A stretch of 64,000 nucleotides of DNA from positions 310,001 to 374,000 of the forward strand of contig NZ_JBOITL010000025.1 in the NCBI RefSeq assembly GCF_050717515.1. The letters run 5' to 3'. The position numbers were made by a program, and so were the translations under genes. Source of the DNA: Clostridium_AD sp050717515 (GTDB taxonomy: Bacteria; Bacillota; Clostridia; Clostridiales; Clostridiaceae). A model generated the notes under the pieces. That model ran no database searches, was not told the DNA's origin, and saw only the letters and a program-made list of their open reading frames with translations. Shown here piece by piece: positions 26,049-34,936 of the stretch. How positions within the stretch are numbered: the first letter of the stretch is position 1; each line of letters opens with the position of its first letter.

Positions 26049-26758
26049 AGGGAAGTAAGTTAAACAGTCGTAAGCTGCTTTCAGGGTTTCTAATATTAAT
26101 TATTGTACCTGCTACAATTTTATTTGGTATTTTTTTTCTCGATGATAGAAAATATCATTTCATTAGCCTCCTGATTATAATATATACAATAATTCCATTT
26201 TTCATGGCATTCGAAAACCGAAAACCCCAGACAAGGGAGATTATTATTATTGCTGTACTGTCAGCAATTGCCGTTGCCGGACGTGCAGCATTTTTTATGT
26301 TGCCTCAATTTAAACCTGTGGTGGCTATCGTGATTATAGCAGGTGTATGTTTTGGAGCAGAATCAGGATTTCTTGTAGGTGCAGTTTCAGGATTTGTATC
26401 CAATTTTTTCTTTGGCCAAGGTCCTTGGACACCATGGCAAATGTTTTGTTTTGGAATTATTGGATTTTTAGCAGGAATATTATTTAAAATTGGAATACTT
26501 AAAAAAACAAAGTTATCTTTATGTGTTTTTGGGGGAATCAGTACCTTTTTTGTATATGGGGGGATTATAAATATTGGTTCACTTTTAATGTTTACATCTC
26601 ATTTTTCATGGAAAGCATTGATTGCAACTTATATATCAGGTTTTTGGTTCGATATGGTTCATGCAATTGCTACAGTTTTTTTCCTGTATGTAATTTCGCA
26701 GTCTATGATAGAAAAGCTAGAACGAATTAAAATAAAATATGGGCTTATAGATATATAG
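26030..26758 (+). CDS. ECF transporter substrate-binding (S) component, probably for cobalamin
   Basis: 242 residues with about six to seven hydrophobic helices. The central FGQGPWTPWQMFCFGIIGFLAG (about 133-154) is typical of a subgroup of S components, and AVAGRAAFFMLP near 82-93 resembles the AxxxA-type EcfT-contact helix. The N-terminal region (1-60) has two extra helices. Specificity is inferred from the riboswitch and the DUF4430 proteins, in analogy to the B12-specific ECF-CbrT of Lactobacillus. I cannot identify binding residues. The start overlaps the ATPase gene by 19 bases. Confidence 0.82.
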   Translation: MSGKHLKGSKLNSRKLLSGFLILIIVPATILFGIFFLDDRKYHFISLLIIIYTIIPFFMAFENRKPQTREIIIIAVLSAIAVAGRAAFFMLPQFKPVVAIVIIAGVCFGAESGFLVGAVSGFVSNFFFGQGPWTPWQMFCFGIIGFLAGILFKIGILKKTKLSLCVFGGISTFFVYGGIINIGSLLMFTSHFSWKALIATYISGFWFDMVHAIATVFFLYVISQSMIEKLERIKIKYGLIDI

Positions 26759-26874
26759 ATTTAAAGCTCGCAAAGCCGAAAAGCTTTATGTTATCTAATA
26801 TTGTCTCGTGCATTAATAAAAATTAAGTAGTTAATAAATTATCAAATTTTAAATAGAAAAGGAAGGTAAATAAA

Positions 26875-28494
26875 ATGAATAAAAAAAGAATTTTTTCAAT
26901 ACTAATGTCAACAACTTTAATATTTGGAACTGCCACACCTAGCTTTGCAGCACAAATGAACACAAAAAACGCCGCTAAAATAGTAATAGTGAATGAAAAA
27001 AAAGAAGTAACTATTTCTGAGGATAAAGCAGAAGAAATAGCAATGAGTGCTTTAAAAACGTATTTTGATGTGGATGTTAAAGCTGAAAAATTAAAAAACA
27101 CATCAGCTTCAGAGCTAGATTCTTATGAGAAAAATAGTTTTTGGAATTTGAATTGGCAAAATGAAGCAAAGGCCATATATGTAAATGCACATATGGATGC
27201 TAAAACAGGAAAATTACTAAGAATTAATACTACTAGGGATACTTCTGAAATTGATGAAGAGATAAAAGTTAAGATTTCATCAAAAGAGGCTGAAAAAATA
27301 TCAAATGAATTTTTGGAAAAGTTTAATAAGGATGACTTGAAAGAATGTGCAGAGGCAAAGGTAGATATTGATTGGAAATATTATAGGGTTAATTATGTGA
27401 AAAAAGTAAATGGAATAAAAGTTCCAGGCGAGAGCATAAATGTTGTAGTAGATGGTTCAAGCAAAAATATAATATCATATAGTACTTTTTTGAATAAAAA
27501 TATTAAGTTTCCTGAAAACAAGAATACTATAGATATTAAAAAAGCTGAAGAAAAGCTTAGGAAGGAAATAAACTTAGAACCTTTGTATAGAGAAAAATAT
27601 GTGCAAGATAAGAATGGTGTATATAAGTCAGCTATAGAATTGGTGTATTTACAAAATTGTAATACAGTTGATTATATAGATGCATTTACAGGAGAAATAT
27701 TAAAATATGGAGGATTCGAAGAAATAAATGATAAACTTGATTTAGATAGTAAAGAAAAAGAAAGTTTTTGCAAAAAATACAAGGTAAATATAAATAAAGA
27801 ATTAATAGATACAAAAGAAGCAGAAAATATAGCTAAAGAACATATAAAAAATTTATATGGTAGTGAATATACATTAGAAAAATTGTCCTGTAATGAACAA
27901 TCTAAAAGGTGGATAGGTCATTTTTATAAAGAAAAAGATGGTAAAAGAGATTATGAAGGAGATATAAGCATTAATAAAAATACACGAGAAATTTCATATA
28001 TAGGAACATACTCAAAGGAAGAAAATCTCATTACAAACGCAAAACCTAAATTAAGTTGTAAGGAAGCTTACGAAAAAGCTCTAGACACTGTAGTAAAATA
28101 TTATCCTAATAAAATAAGAAATATAATTACTAAGCAACAAGTTAATGTAGCAGATGTTAAACAATATATGACTTTCAATTTTGGGAGAGTAGAAGACGGT
28201 ATTCCTTTCTTTGAAAATAATATAGCTGTAACGGTAAACACAATAACAGGAAATATTGAAACTATAAACATGGAGTGGAGTGAAGGTGTTCAATTACCAA
28301 GTGAAAAAAACATGATTTCAAAAGATAAGGCCTTAGATAATCTTTTTAAAAAATACAAACCAGAATTGATTTATAGCTTTGATGGTTATGGGGATGATGC
28401 TAAGGTTAGACTTGTGTACACTATTAATGGGAATGATGATATTAATGCTATAACTGGTGAAATAATTTTAAGAGAGGAAGGTGAAATTCGCTAA
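26875..28494 (+). CDS. Secreted YcdB/YcdC-PepSY repeat protein
   Basis: 539 residues with a signal peptide (about 1-24, cleavage after SFA). The mature part consists of repeated alpha-beta units of the YcdB/YcdC and PepSY type: segments such as ISSKEAEKISNEFLEKF, then YVKKVNGIKVPGESINVVVDG, YIDAFTGEIL (about 270), and later VTVNTITGNIETINMEW and DAITGEI-like strands. PepSY-type domains often inhibit or chaperone secreted proteases, and a periplasm-like extracellular location is expected. Ribosome site GGAAGG. It follows the ECF locus after 116 bases but has no evident link to it. Confidence 0.75.
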   Translation: MNKKRIFSILMSTTLIFGTATPSFAAQMNTKNAAKIVIVNEKKEVTISEDKAEEIAMSALKTYFDVDVKAEKLKNTSASELDSYEKNSFWNLNWQNEAKAIYVNAHMDAKTGKLLRINTTRDTSEIDEEIKVKISSKEAEKISNEFLEKFNKDDLKECAEAKVDIDWKYYRVNYVKKVNGIKVPGESINVVVDGSSKNIISYSTFLNKNIKFPENKNTIDIKKAEEKLRKEINLEPLYREKYVQDKNGVYKSAIELVYLQNCNTVDYIDAFTGEILKYGGFEEINDKLDLDSKEKESFCKKYKVNINKELIDTKEAENIAKEHIKNLYGSEYTLEKLSCNEQSKRWIGHFYKEKDGKRDYEGDISINKNTREISYIGTYSKEENLITNAKPKLSCKEAYEKALDTVVKYYPNKIRNIITKQQVNVADVKQYMTFNFGRVEDGIPFFENNIAVTVNTITGNIETINMEWSEGVQLPSEKNMISKDKALDNLFKKYKPELIYSFDGYGDDAKVRLVYTINGNDDINAITGEIILREEGEIR

Positions 28495-28570
28495 AGTTTG
28501 TATAATTAAAGTTGAAAAATAATTTTCAGAAGATTTATTTTTAAATTTAAATGCGACGATTTTTTTTTAT

Positions 28571-28621
28571 AACATATAATAAGTGAGGACTTACACTTAA
28601 AGTCCTTGCTTATTATATGTT
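28571..28621. other. 22-bp inverted repeat without T tail
   Basis: Arms 28571-28592 and 28600-28621 pair over 22 bp with two wobbles and a 7-base loop. Eight Ts lie before, not after, the hairpin on the plus strand. It may end or stabilise the 26875 transcript, but it is not a classical terminator. Confidence 0.5.
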
Positions 28622-28676
28622 TAGATTCATTGTGTTACGTAGCAACAACCCATAAAGCTAAAATAAATGAAAGGAT

Positions 28677-29552
28677 ATGATAATTTGTATGGTTAAAAAG
28701 TTTTTAGGTAGAAAATATATTATATTTATTTCTATTATTATATTTTTAGTTTGCTTTTCATATTTTGAGAATAATAATATAGTAATCTCTAGATATAATG
28801 TAGAAAGTAGCAAGCTTCCAAAAGCCTTTAATAACTTTAAGATAGTCCAAATTTCAGATTTGCATAACAAAATATTTTATAAAGACAATAATACTCTTGT
28901 GAAAAAAATAAAATCACAAAAGCCTGACATTATAGTTATTACAGGGGATTTAGTGGATAGAAGAAAGTATAATGAGGAAAATGCACTATCTTTTATTGAT
29001 AAAATAAATTCTATAGCACCCATATACTATGTTAATGGAAACCATGAAGGGTGGTCTGGAAAATTTGAATCTCTAGAAAAAAAACTTAAAGAAAAAGGAG
29101 TAATAGTCTTAAGAAATGAATCACTCTATTATGAAAAAAATAAAGAAAAAATTCTTATTTTAGGGGTTGATGATCCTGCGTTTAATACAACTAATCACTC
29201 TGAAGATTATATGAATGAAGATATAATGAAAAAAGAGTTGTTGGTTGGTAATAATGAAAAAAAATTCAAGATACTTCTTTCTCACAGGCCTGAACTTTTT
29301 GAGTTTTATGTTCATAATAATATAGATGTTGCTTTTACAGGGCATGCTCATGGTGGACAAGTTATTTTACCTTTTTTCGGTGGAATTATTTCACCAAATC
29401 AAGGCTTTTGGCCTAAATATTATAAAGGCATGTATGAAAAAAATAATACGGTTATGGTGGTAAGTAGAGGTCTTGGTAATAGCATCGTGCCTCAGAGGAT
29501 ATTTAATAGACCTGAGATTGTATCGGTCACATTAAAATCAGTTGAGAATTAA
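28677..29552 (+). CDS. Membrane-anchored calcineurin-like metallophosphoesterase
   Basis: 291 residues. An N-terminal hydrophobic helix (about 10-28) anchors an extracytoplasmic phosphoesterase. All metal motifs of the family are present: QISDLHN (about 59-65), TGDLVDRR (about 89-96), GNHEG (about 120-124), LLSHRPE (about 199-205) and TGHAHGGQ (about 220-227). The layout resembles the YkuE/YaeI lipid-phosphate esterases. The start is uncertain: AAGGA (28671-28675) is only one base from ATG 28677 and 13 bases from ATG 28689. Confidence 0.85.
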   Translation: MIICMVKKFLGRKYIIFISIIIFLVCFSYFENNNIVISRYNVESSKLPKAFNNFKIVQISDLHNKIFYKDNNTLVKKIKSQKPDIIVITGDLVDRRKYNEENALSFIDKINSIAPIYYVNGNHEGWSGKFESLEKKLKEKGVIVLRNESLYYEKNKEKILILGVDDPAFNTTNHSEDYMNEDIMKKELLVGNNEKKFKILLSHRPELFEFYVHNNIDVAFTGHAHGGQVILPFFGGIISPNQGFWPKYYKGMYEKNNTVMVVSRGLGNSIVPQRIFNRPEIVSVTLKSVEN

Positions 29553-29706
29553 GAGGTGAGAATTTAAAATTAATTGAAACTGATAAAGAATCAATATAAT
29601 AATTCTTTACATTGTATTTATTTGTAAGATTGATATAATTTAATTTAGATAAGATGCAATAATAATTAATGTTAGAGATAATAGATTGAAAAGGGGATAT
29701 TAAAAA

Positions 29707-30276
29707 ATGGGGAAAATATTATGCTTTATTTATGAAAATATGTAAGATTTTGAGACTGTATTAGCTTGCCACATGTTAGGAGGGATTGCAAAGAAAGAAA
29801 TAGTTAGCGTTGGTTATGAAAAAGCACCAATTAAAGCTCTTTCCAAACTCCTGTACATGCCTGAAATCACAGTAAAAGAAGCTATTAATCTTGATGATGT
29901 AGAAGGATTAATTATACCAGGAGGATTGATAAGAGAATGCAGAGAGGAATTAATAGAATTAGTACAAAAGCTAGATGGAGATAAAAAGTTAATTTGTGCA
30001 ATATGCGCTACTCCAGAGTTTTTAGCCAAAGCAGGTATATTAGATGATCATTCATACACTACAACCTTAGGTGAAGATTATTTCAAGAAAAATGGAATAA
30101 AAGATTGCTTTCCACGTCAAAACTATTTGGAAGAAAAAGTAGTAAGGCATGAAAACGTTATTACAGCTAAGGGGAAATCATTTGTAGATTTTGGCATAGA
30201 GATTTTAGATTATTTTAACATATTTGATGATGCTGAAGACAAAGAAATGTGTGGAAGGTCCTATAAAGGGGAATAA
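29707..30276 (+). pseudogene. DJ-1/PfpI family gene interrupted by a nonsense codon
   Basis: The frame starts at ATG 29707 (GGGG ribosome site upstream) and reads MGKILCFIYENM, then TAA at 29743-29745, then continues in the same frame to 30276. The sequence is homologous along its whole length to the intact protein at 2743 (FIYDEM.DFE, GLIIPGG, AICA.PEFLAKAG). The stop replaces the Ala codon of ADFE. Restart at ATG 29773 would lack the first beta strand and has no ribosome site, so a functional product is unlikely unless the stop is a sequencing error. Confidence 0.8.
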
Positions 30277-30653
30277 CAGTCAAGATACGCCATATAGAAC
30301 AAGATTAAAATATAGTTAGGCTTTATAGCTGGGAAGAAATATATTTTATAATAAATAAACTGTTATTACAAAGCGATGTAATAGCAGTTTATTTTTTATC
30401 TTAGACGAAATATAAAATTTATTTAGAAAATAGGAGTGCATATCAATTAGTTGATATATGCAAATTATAGTATTATCTACAAAATAATGTTATAATTTGC
30501 ATATAAATAAACTGCAATTTAGTAAATACTTGAATGTTATTGATAGTAAACTCGATATACCAGTTTACTATAACGATAGAATTTTTTGGATGGAAATTTG
30601 GCAGAAGCGTCTAATAAATGAACAGATTGAAATAACTAAATGCATATCAGTAA
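30277..30653. other. Intergenic region with terminator and palindromes
   Basis: It contains the terminator at 30354-30397, an imperfect palindrome near 30438-30462 and a perfect 10-bp inverted repeat (30543-30552 with 30562-30571). No gene is seen. Confidence 0.5.
30354..30397 (+). terminator. Intrinsic terminator
   Basis: A 17-bp stem with one internal mismatch (30354-30370 with 30377-30393), a 6-base loop and a TTTTTT tail, downstream of the DJ-1 pseudogene. Confidence 0.85.
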
Positions 30654-31235
30654 GTGACTTTTAATATAGGGTATAATTCTAAATTAGAGTTAGAAAATGT
30701 ACAAAAGGATAAATCAAATAATATAAATAATGTGCTGAAGGAGGATAAAATATGTCCAACTAAAGGTGTTAAAATAGGGTTATCTTTAGCATTAATTTCC
30801 TTAACAATGATTTTTATATATGGAGTGTACAGTTTATTGCAGCCTAAAGCCCTAGGAGATATTTTAGAGAAAACTTTTAACCACAGGGAAACTTCCTCTG
30901 TAGTTGTTAGATACGACGGAGAATATAAAGCTAAGGGTCTATCTTTTGATATGTCTTCAACATCTAAAGAAGATAAGATAAAGGAGATAAAAAAGTATCT
31001 TAATTCATTTTATATTAGAAAAATTCGCTTTGAAAATATAAAATACAGTTATATTAATGAATACCCATATTCAATTACACTTTATGAATTAAATGGGGAT
31101 AAAATAGAAGTATTTATATCTAAAAAAGAACATGTAATTGAAATAGTAAGCGATAACAAGAAAAAAAGTTATTATATAGAGGAAGGATATAAAGATTCTG
31201 AATTTATAAATAAATTTGGCAAAAGTATAAAGTGA
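30654..31235 (+). CDS. Single-pass membrane protein of unknown function
   Basis: 193 residues as opened from GTG 30654. One transmembrane helix (about 43-61, IGLSLALISLTMIFIYGVY) follows a short cytoplasmic N-terminus. The extracellular part is alpha-beta with many lysines. The start is unclear: GTG 30654 has no ribosome site, while a strong AAGGAGGA at about 30738 lies inside the frame and precedes an ATG in another frame that stops after three codons. An N-terminal frameshift is possible. No family recognised. Confidence 0.5.
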   Translation: MTFNIGYNSKLELENVQKDKSNNINNVLKEDKICPTKGVKIGLSLALISLTMIFIYGVYSLLQPKALGDILEKTFNHRETSSVVVRYDGEYKAKGLSFDMSSTSKEDKIKEIKKYLNSFYIRKIRFENIKYSYINEYPYSITLYELNGDKIEVFISKKEHVIEIVSDNKKKSYYIEEGYKDSEFINKFGKSIK

Positions 31236-31291
31236 TTTTTAAATAAATATGAATTATTATATAAAATAAGTAATTCAAGTGAGGATGAAGT

Positions 31292-32044
31292 ATGTTAGAT
31301 AATGTAAAAATATTAGGGGTATCATTTTCCAAAATGAATATGAAAGAAACAGTAAATATTATAGCTAATAAGATTGAGTGTAATAATAAATCAATTTTTA
31401 ATATTATCACGGGAAATCCCGAAATAGTATTGCAAGTACAAAAAGATCCCGAACTTAAAACTATCCTTAATGAGGCTGATTTAATTACTCCAGACGGCGA
31501 AGGAATAGTTTTAGCTTCGAGGTGGAAGGGCGAGCCATTATTTGAAAGAGTTACAGGCGTGGATTTATTACTGGAAGTTTTAAAAATGGGAAATCAGCGA
31601 GGTTGGTCCTTTTATTTTCTAGGTGCTGACGAACAGGTTAATAAGAAAGCAACGGAAAATATATTAGAGGAATATCCAAATGTAATTCTATCAGGTAGGC
31701 ATCATGGCTACTTTGATAATGTGCAAGAGGGAAAAATTCTTGTAGATATTGAGAGTAAAAGACCAAATATATTAATAGTTGCGCTAGGTGCACCAAGGGC
31801 TGAAAAATGGATCTATAGTTATAAACACAGACTACCAGTCAAGGTTGCCTTTGGAGTAGGTGGAAGCTTAGATATAATTTCAGGAAAAACAGCACGTGCT
31901 CCCCAGAAATGGCAACAACTAAAACTAGAATGGTTATATAGATTAATAATTCAGCCTTCCCGCTTACGTAGGCAAATGGTGTTGCCAATATTTGCTTACA
32001 AATCCTTAATGGAGGCGCTAAAGGAAAAACGTAAGAGGGTATAG
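31292..32044 (+). CDS. WecG/TagA/CpsF family glycosyltransferase
   Basis: 250 residues. Family signatures are present: NIITGNPEIVLQVQKDP near 36-52, the catalytic-region LITPDGEGIVLAS near 63-76, GVDLLLEVL, FYFLGADEQV near 106-115 and VALGAPRAEKWI near 158-169, plus the C-terminal basic RLIIQPSRLRRQ. TagA-type enzymes add ManNAc to GlcNAc-PP-undecaprenol in wall teichoic acid or polysaccharide linkage-unit synthesis at the cytoplasmic membrane face. No other teichoic acid gene is adjacent. Confidence 0.9.
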   Translation: MLDNVKILGVSFSKMNMKETVNIIANKIECNNKSIFNIITGNPEIVLQVQKDPELKTILNEADLITPDGEGIVLASRWKGEPLFERVTGVDLLLEVLKMGNQRGWSFYFLGADEQVNKKATENILEEYPNVILSGRHHGYFDNVQEGKILVDIESKRPNILIVALGAPRAEKWIYSYKHRLPVKVAFGVGGSLDIISGKTARAPQKWQQLKLEWLYRLIIQPSRLRRQMVLPIFAYKSLMEALKEKRKRV

Positions 32045-32161
32045 GGGATTTTTTTCGCATAATGAAAAATTGTAAGATTCGATGACTTTATTTGATGATT
32101 TTAAGGCATAATAATTGATAATTGTTATGTGCTTATAGGAGAATACAAGGGGGGATAATTT

Positions 32162-32719
32162 ATGTATGCCTATGCACTTGTAGGTTATTTAGACAATGAA
32201 ACTGAATCATGTTTTAAAAAGATATGGAAATATTTAAGTGAAAATAATATTACACAATATGGTGTAGATACAAAAGGTAGGAGACCACATATAACTATTG
32301 GAGATTATGATGATTTAGATAGCGATAGATTTGTGGAATTAATTAGTGAATTCTATGAGGACAAGTCAAAAGTAGCTATATCTCTAAATATATTAGGGAC
32401 CTTTATTAATACTGGAACCTTGTTTCTTGCTCCAATCTTATCAACTGAATTACTTCATTTTCATAATAGTCATCATGACTATTTTAAAGATTTCAATGAA
32501 AATGAAAATTCATTTTATCTTCCTGGTAAATGGAGTCCACATTGTACAATTGCAAGTAGATTGAGTGACGATAATATGATAAAAGCATTCCGATATTGTA
32601 AAAATAATTCTAATAAAATATATGGTGAATTAAATGAGATTGCTCTCATAGAAGTCAAATTTAATGAAGATGGCATAGCAATAGAAGATACAGTTATTTT
32701 TTCAAAAGAGCTCAAATAA
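32162..32719 (+). CDS. 2H phosphoesterase (2'-5' RNA ligase-like)
   Basis: 185 residues with two symmetric HxTx motifs, HITI near residue 42 and HCTI near residue 124, the diagnostic pair of the 2H superfamily (LigT/YjcG-like). Relatives hydrolyse cyclic phosphodiesters or ligate RNA 2'-5'. The physiological substrate is unknown. An AAGGGGGGAT ribosome site precedes it. Probably monocistronic. Confidence 0.82.
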   Translation: MYAYALVGYLDNETESCFKKIWKYLSENNITQYGVDTKGRRPHITIGDYDDLDSDRFVELISEFYEDKSKVAISLNILGTFINTGTLFLAPILSTELLHFHNSHHDYFKDFNENENSFYLPGKWSPHCTIASRLSDDNMIKAFRYCKNNSNKIYGELNEIALIEVKFNEDGIAIEDTVIFSKELK

Positions 32720-32820
32720 TTTGTGACTATCAATTAGCTTAGCATGGTAAATAATATTATTATATATAAATTTAAGTAACATATGTATAATAGTGGGTAG
32801 CATAAGCAGTAAATATAGCA

Positions 32821-32860
32821 TTAATTAATTAATTAATTAATTAATTAATTAATTAATTAA
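32821..32860. repeat. (TTAA)10 tetranucleotide microsatellite
   Basis: Ten exact, self-complementary TTAA units occupy 40 bases, 28 bases upstream of the ribosome site of the gene at 32900. Such tracts are prone to slippage and could vary promoter or leader spacing. Confidence 0.98.
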
Positions 32861-32899
32861 ACAAAGATTATATAAAATAGTTATATTAGGAGGATAATG

Positions 32900-33526
32900 A
32901 TGTCAATTTTAGGGATATTGGGTACAGTTCATAGTGATGAAATGAGAAAAGAATATAATTTCTCCCTTGAAAAGATGGCAGAAATTATTAAACGATTTAA
33001 ACCAGACATTATTTGTGGAGAAGTAAGACCAGAAGATTGGCAAAAATATTGTGATACCAGTGAATATACAGGGTATCTTGGTCCAAATGAATACAGAAAA
33101 TTAATAATGCCTTTATGTGAAAAGCAAGGTATTAGATTTATACCTGTTGATTGGTTTGAAGATGACTTGGTTAATATTGATTATTTTCGTGGGAAAACAG
33201 ATGTTGAAATTAATAGCATAGAGAAACAATTTGAATCAATAATGAGTATTTACATGGAAGTCGCTAAAAAAAGTATAATACCATTTAATTCATTTGAATT
33301 TAACGATATTGTAGAGAAAAAGCAAGATTTTCAAAATGGAATAAATCCTACTGTGCACAATTTATGTTGGATATATAGGAACCAAATAATGATAGAAAGA
33401 ATTAAAAGAGTCCTAGAGAATAATAAGGGTAAGAGAATTCTCTGCACAGTTGGTGCAGAACATACTTATTTTTATTTTAATAACTTAAATGAAGAAGGTT
33501 GGGAATTAATTTATCCACTTAGTTAA
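32900..33526 (+). CDS. TraB/ChaN/EreA-superfamily-like protein
   Basis: 208 residues. The start at 32900 is preferred over ATG 32897 because AGGAGG (32888-32893) gives better spacing. Two GxxH motifs, GTVH near residue 8 and GAEH near 190, together with the early acidic GEVRPED near residue 40 fit the TraB/PrgY/EreA haem-binding or hydrolase superfamily. Activity unknown. The frame continues after the TAA (33524-33526) for 24 further sense codons to 33601, which could be a lost C-terminal extension. Confidence 0.55.
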   Translation: MSILGILGTVHSDEMRKEYNFSLEKMAEIIKRFKPDIICGEVRPEDWQKYCDTSEYTGYLGPNEYRKLIMPLCEKQGIRFIPVDWFEDDLVNIDYFRGKTDVEINSIEKQFESIMSIYMEVAKKSIIPFNSFEFNDIVEKKQDFQNGINPTVHNLCWIYRNQIMIERIKRVLENNKGKRILCTVGAEHTYFYFNNLNEEGWELIYPLS

Positions 33527-33774
33527 AATATATCTCCAGAGCACATAAAAAAAGATGTAGATTTAGAATACGCACTACGATTTCTAAAAAATAAAATGTA
33601 AATTTTATTTGAGCTCTTGAATAATATTATTACAGTATCTATAATATTTTCTACAGTTTCAATTATAAATTGGTTAAAAAAACTAATTAAGACGCAATCG
33701 GGTTATAAAAGACTTTATGAGGTAGAGCAATTAAGGTTGTTTTAATCTCTATATTTTAAAAGGAGGACAAGCTA

Positions 33775-34272
33775 ATGAAATATAAATTTATTAACATGAA
33801 CTTAGAATATGCGAGTACTATTCACACTTGGAAATATGAGGGAGAATATTCAGTCTACAATTATGAAAATGATGACGGTTTATTAGACCCAAATAATTGG
33901 AGCGATATGTATGCAGTTTTAGATGAAAATAATGACCTGGTTGCAGAGATAACACTATATAATAATGATTTGCCTGAAGGATTAGACAATACGTTTGAGC
34001 AGGGGGATATGTTTTATGGTCAAGGGATGAGACCAGATCTTACGGGGAAAGGCTACGGACCAGAATTAATTTCACAATCTTTGGCCTTTGCACTTACTAA
34101 ATATAATTATAATAGAGAATATATTTTATTAGACGTGATTTCTTTTAATAAAAGAGCCTTTAAAGCATATGAAAAATGTGGTTTTGAATTTGCTTACGAA
34201 TATAGTGAGGAATGCGATGGAACTGTATATGATTTTATAAGGATGAGATATAAAAATCCAAAAGTAAAGTAG
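33775..34272 (+). CDS. GNAT N-acetyltransferase
   Basis: 165 residues. Motif A is RPDLTGKGYGPELI near 85-98, with the later NKRAFKAYEKCGFEF element near 122-136. AAAGGAGGA ribosome site. It begins a gene run with short spacings (methyltransferase 12 bases downstream, then P-loop protein and GNAT). The 248 bases before it contain the possible readthrough tail of the previous gene and nothing else identifiable. Confidence 0.85.
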   Translation: MKYKFINMNLEYASTIHTWKYEGEYSVYNYENDDGLLDPNNWSDMYAVLDENNDLVAEITLYNNDLPEGLDNTFEQGDMFYGQGMRPDLTGKGYGPELISQSLAFALTKYNYNREYILLDVISFNKRAFKAYEKCGFEFAYEYSEECDGTVYDFIRMRYKNPKVK

Positions 34273-34284
34273 GAGGGACATACA

Positions 34285-34899
34285 ATGAGTTTTGATAATT
34301 ATGCTAAAACTTGGGACACTGATGTAAGAATTGATAGGGCAAAGATAATAGCAAGTGAAATAAGTAAATCCATTGCTATTGATAAAAATTATTCTGCTAT
34401 GGAATTTGGGTGTGGAACAGGTCTTGTAAGCTTTAACCTTTATGATAAATTTAAAAATATTACCCTTGTTGATTCATCAAAAGGGATGATAGATATACTG
34501 GAATCTAAGATTGATAAATACAAAATAAATAACATGTTTTCTTATCATTTAGATATACCAAGCCAAAATTCAATAGATATGAAATTTGATGTAATTTATA
34601 ATTCTATGGTATTGCATCATATACAAGATACTGAGTCTATAATAAATACTTTTTACGAATTACTCAATAAAGATGGATATTTATGTATAGTAGATTTGGA
34701 TAAAGAAGATGGTAGCTTTCATAAGAATTATCCGGATTTTGATGGGCATAATGGTTTTAATCAAGATACTTTGAAAAACATCTTAATTAGTGCTGGCTTT
34801 AAAGATGTAGAAGTAAATACCTTTTTTTCTGGTGAGAAAATTATAGAGAATCAAAAGGTTGATTATTCTTTGTTCTTGATGAAAGCAAGGAAATATTAG
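34285..34899 (+). CDS. Class I SAM-dependent methyltransferase
   Basis: 204 residues. Motif I AMEFGCGTGLVSF near 39-51, DSSKGMIDIL near 66-75, NSMVLHHIQD near 107-116 and a LNKDGYLCIVDLDKEDG strand near 130-146. The MVLHHI element places it with ubiE/YcgJ-like small-molecule methyltransferases. AGGAGGG ribosome site, 12 bases after the GNAT gene. Substrate unknown. Confidence 0.87.
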   Translation: MSFDNYAKTWDTDVRIDRAKIIASEISKSIAIDKNYSAMEFGCGTGLVSFNLYDKFKNITLVDSSKGMIDILESKIDKYKINNMFSYHLDIPSQNSIDMKFDVIYNSMVLHHIQDTESIINTFYELLNKDGYLCIVDLDKEDGSFHKNYPDFDGHNGFNQDTLKNILISAGFKDVEVNTFFSGEKIIENQKVDYSLFLMKARKY

Positions 34900-34936
34900 T
34901 CAATGTGCTATCCATTATCAGAAAGGGGTACACTTT

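Noticed and set aside
26521..26730. Plus-strand frame within the S-component gene
   Set aside because: It overlaps a well-supported membrane protein gene in another frame and has no ribosome site.
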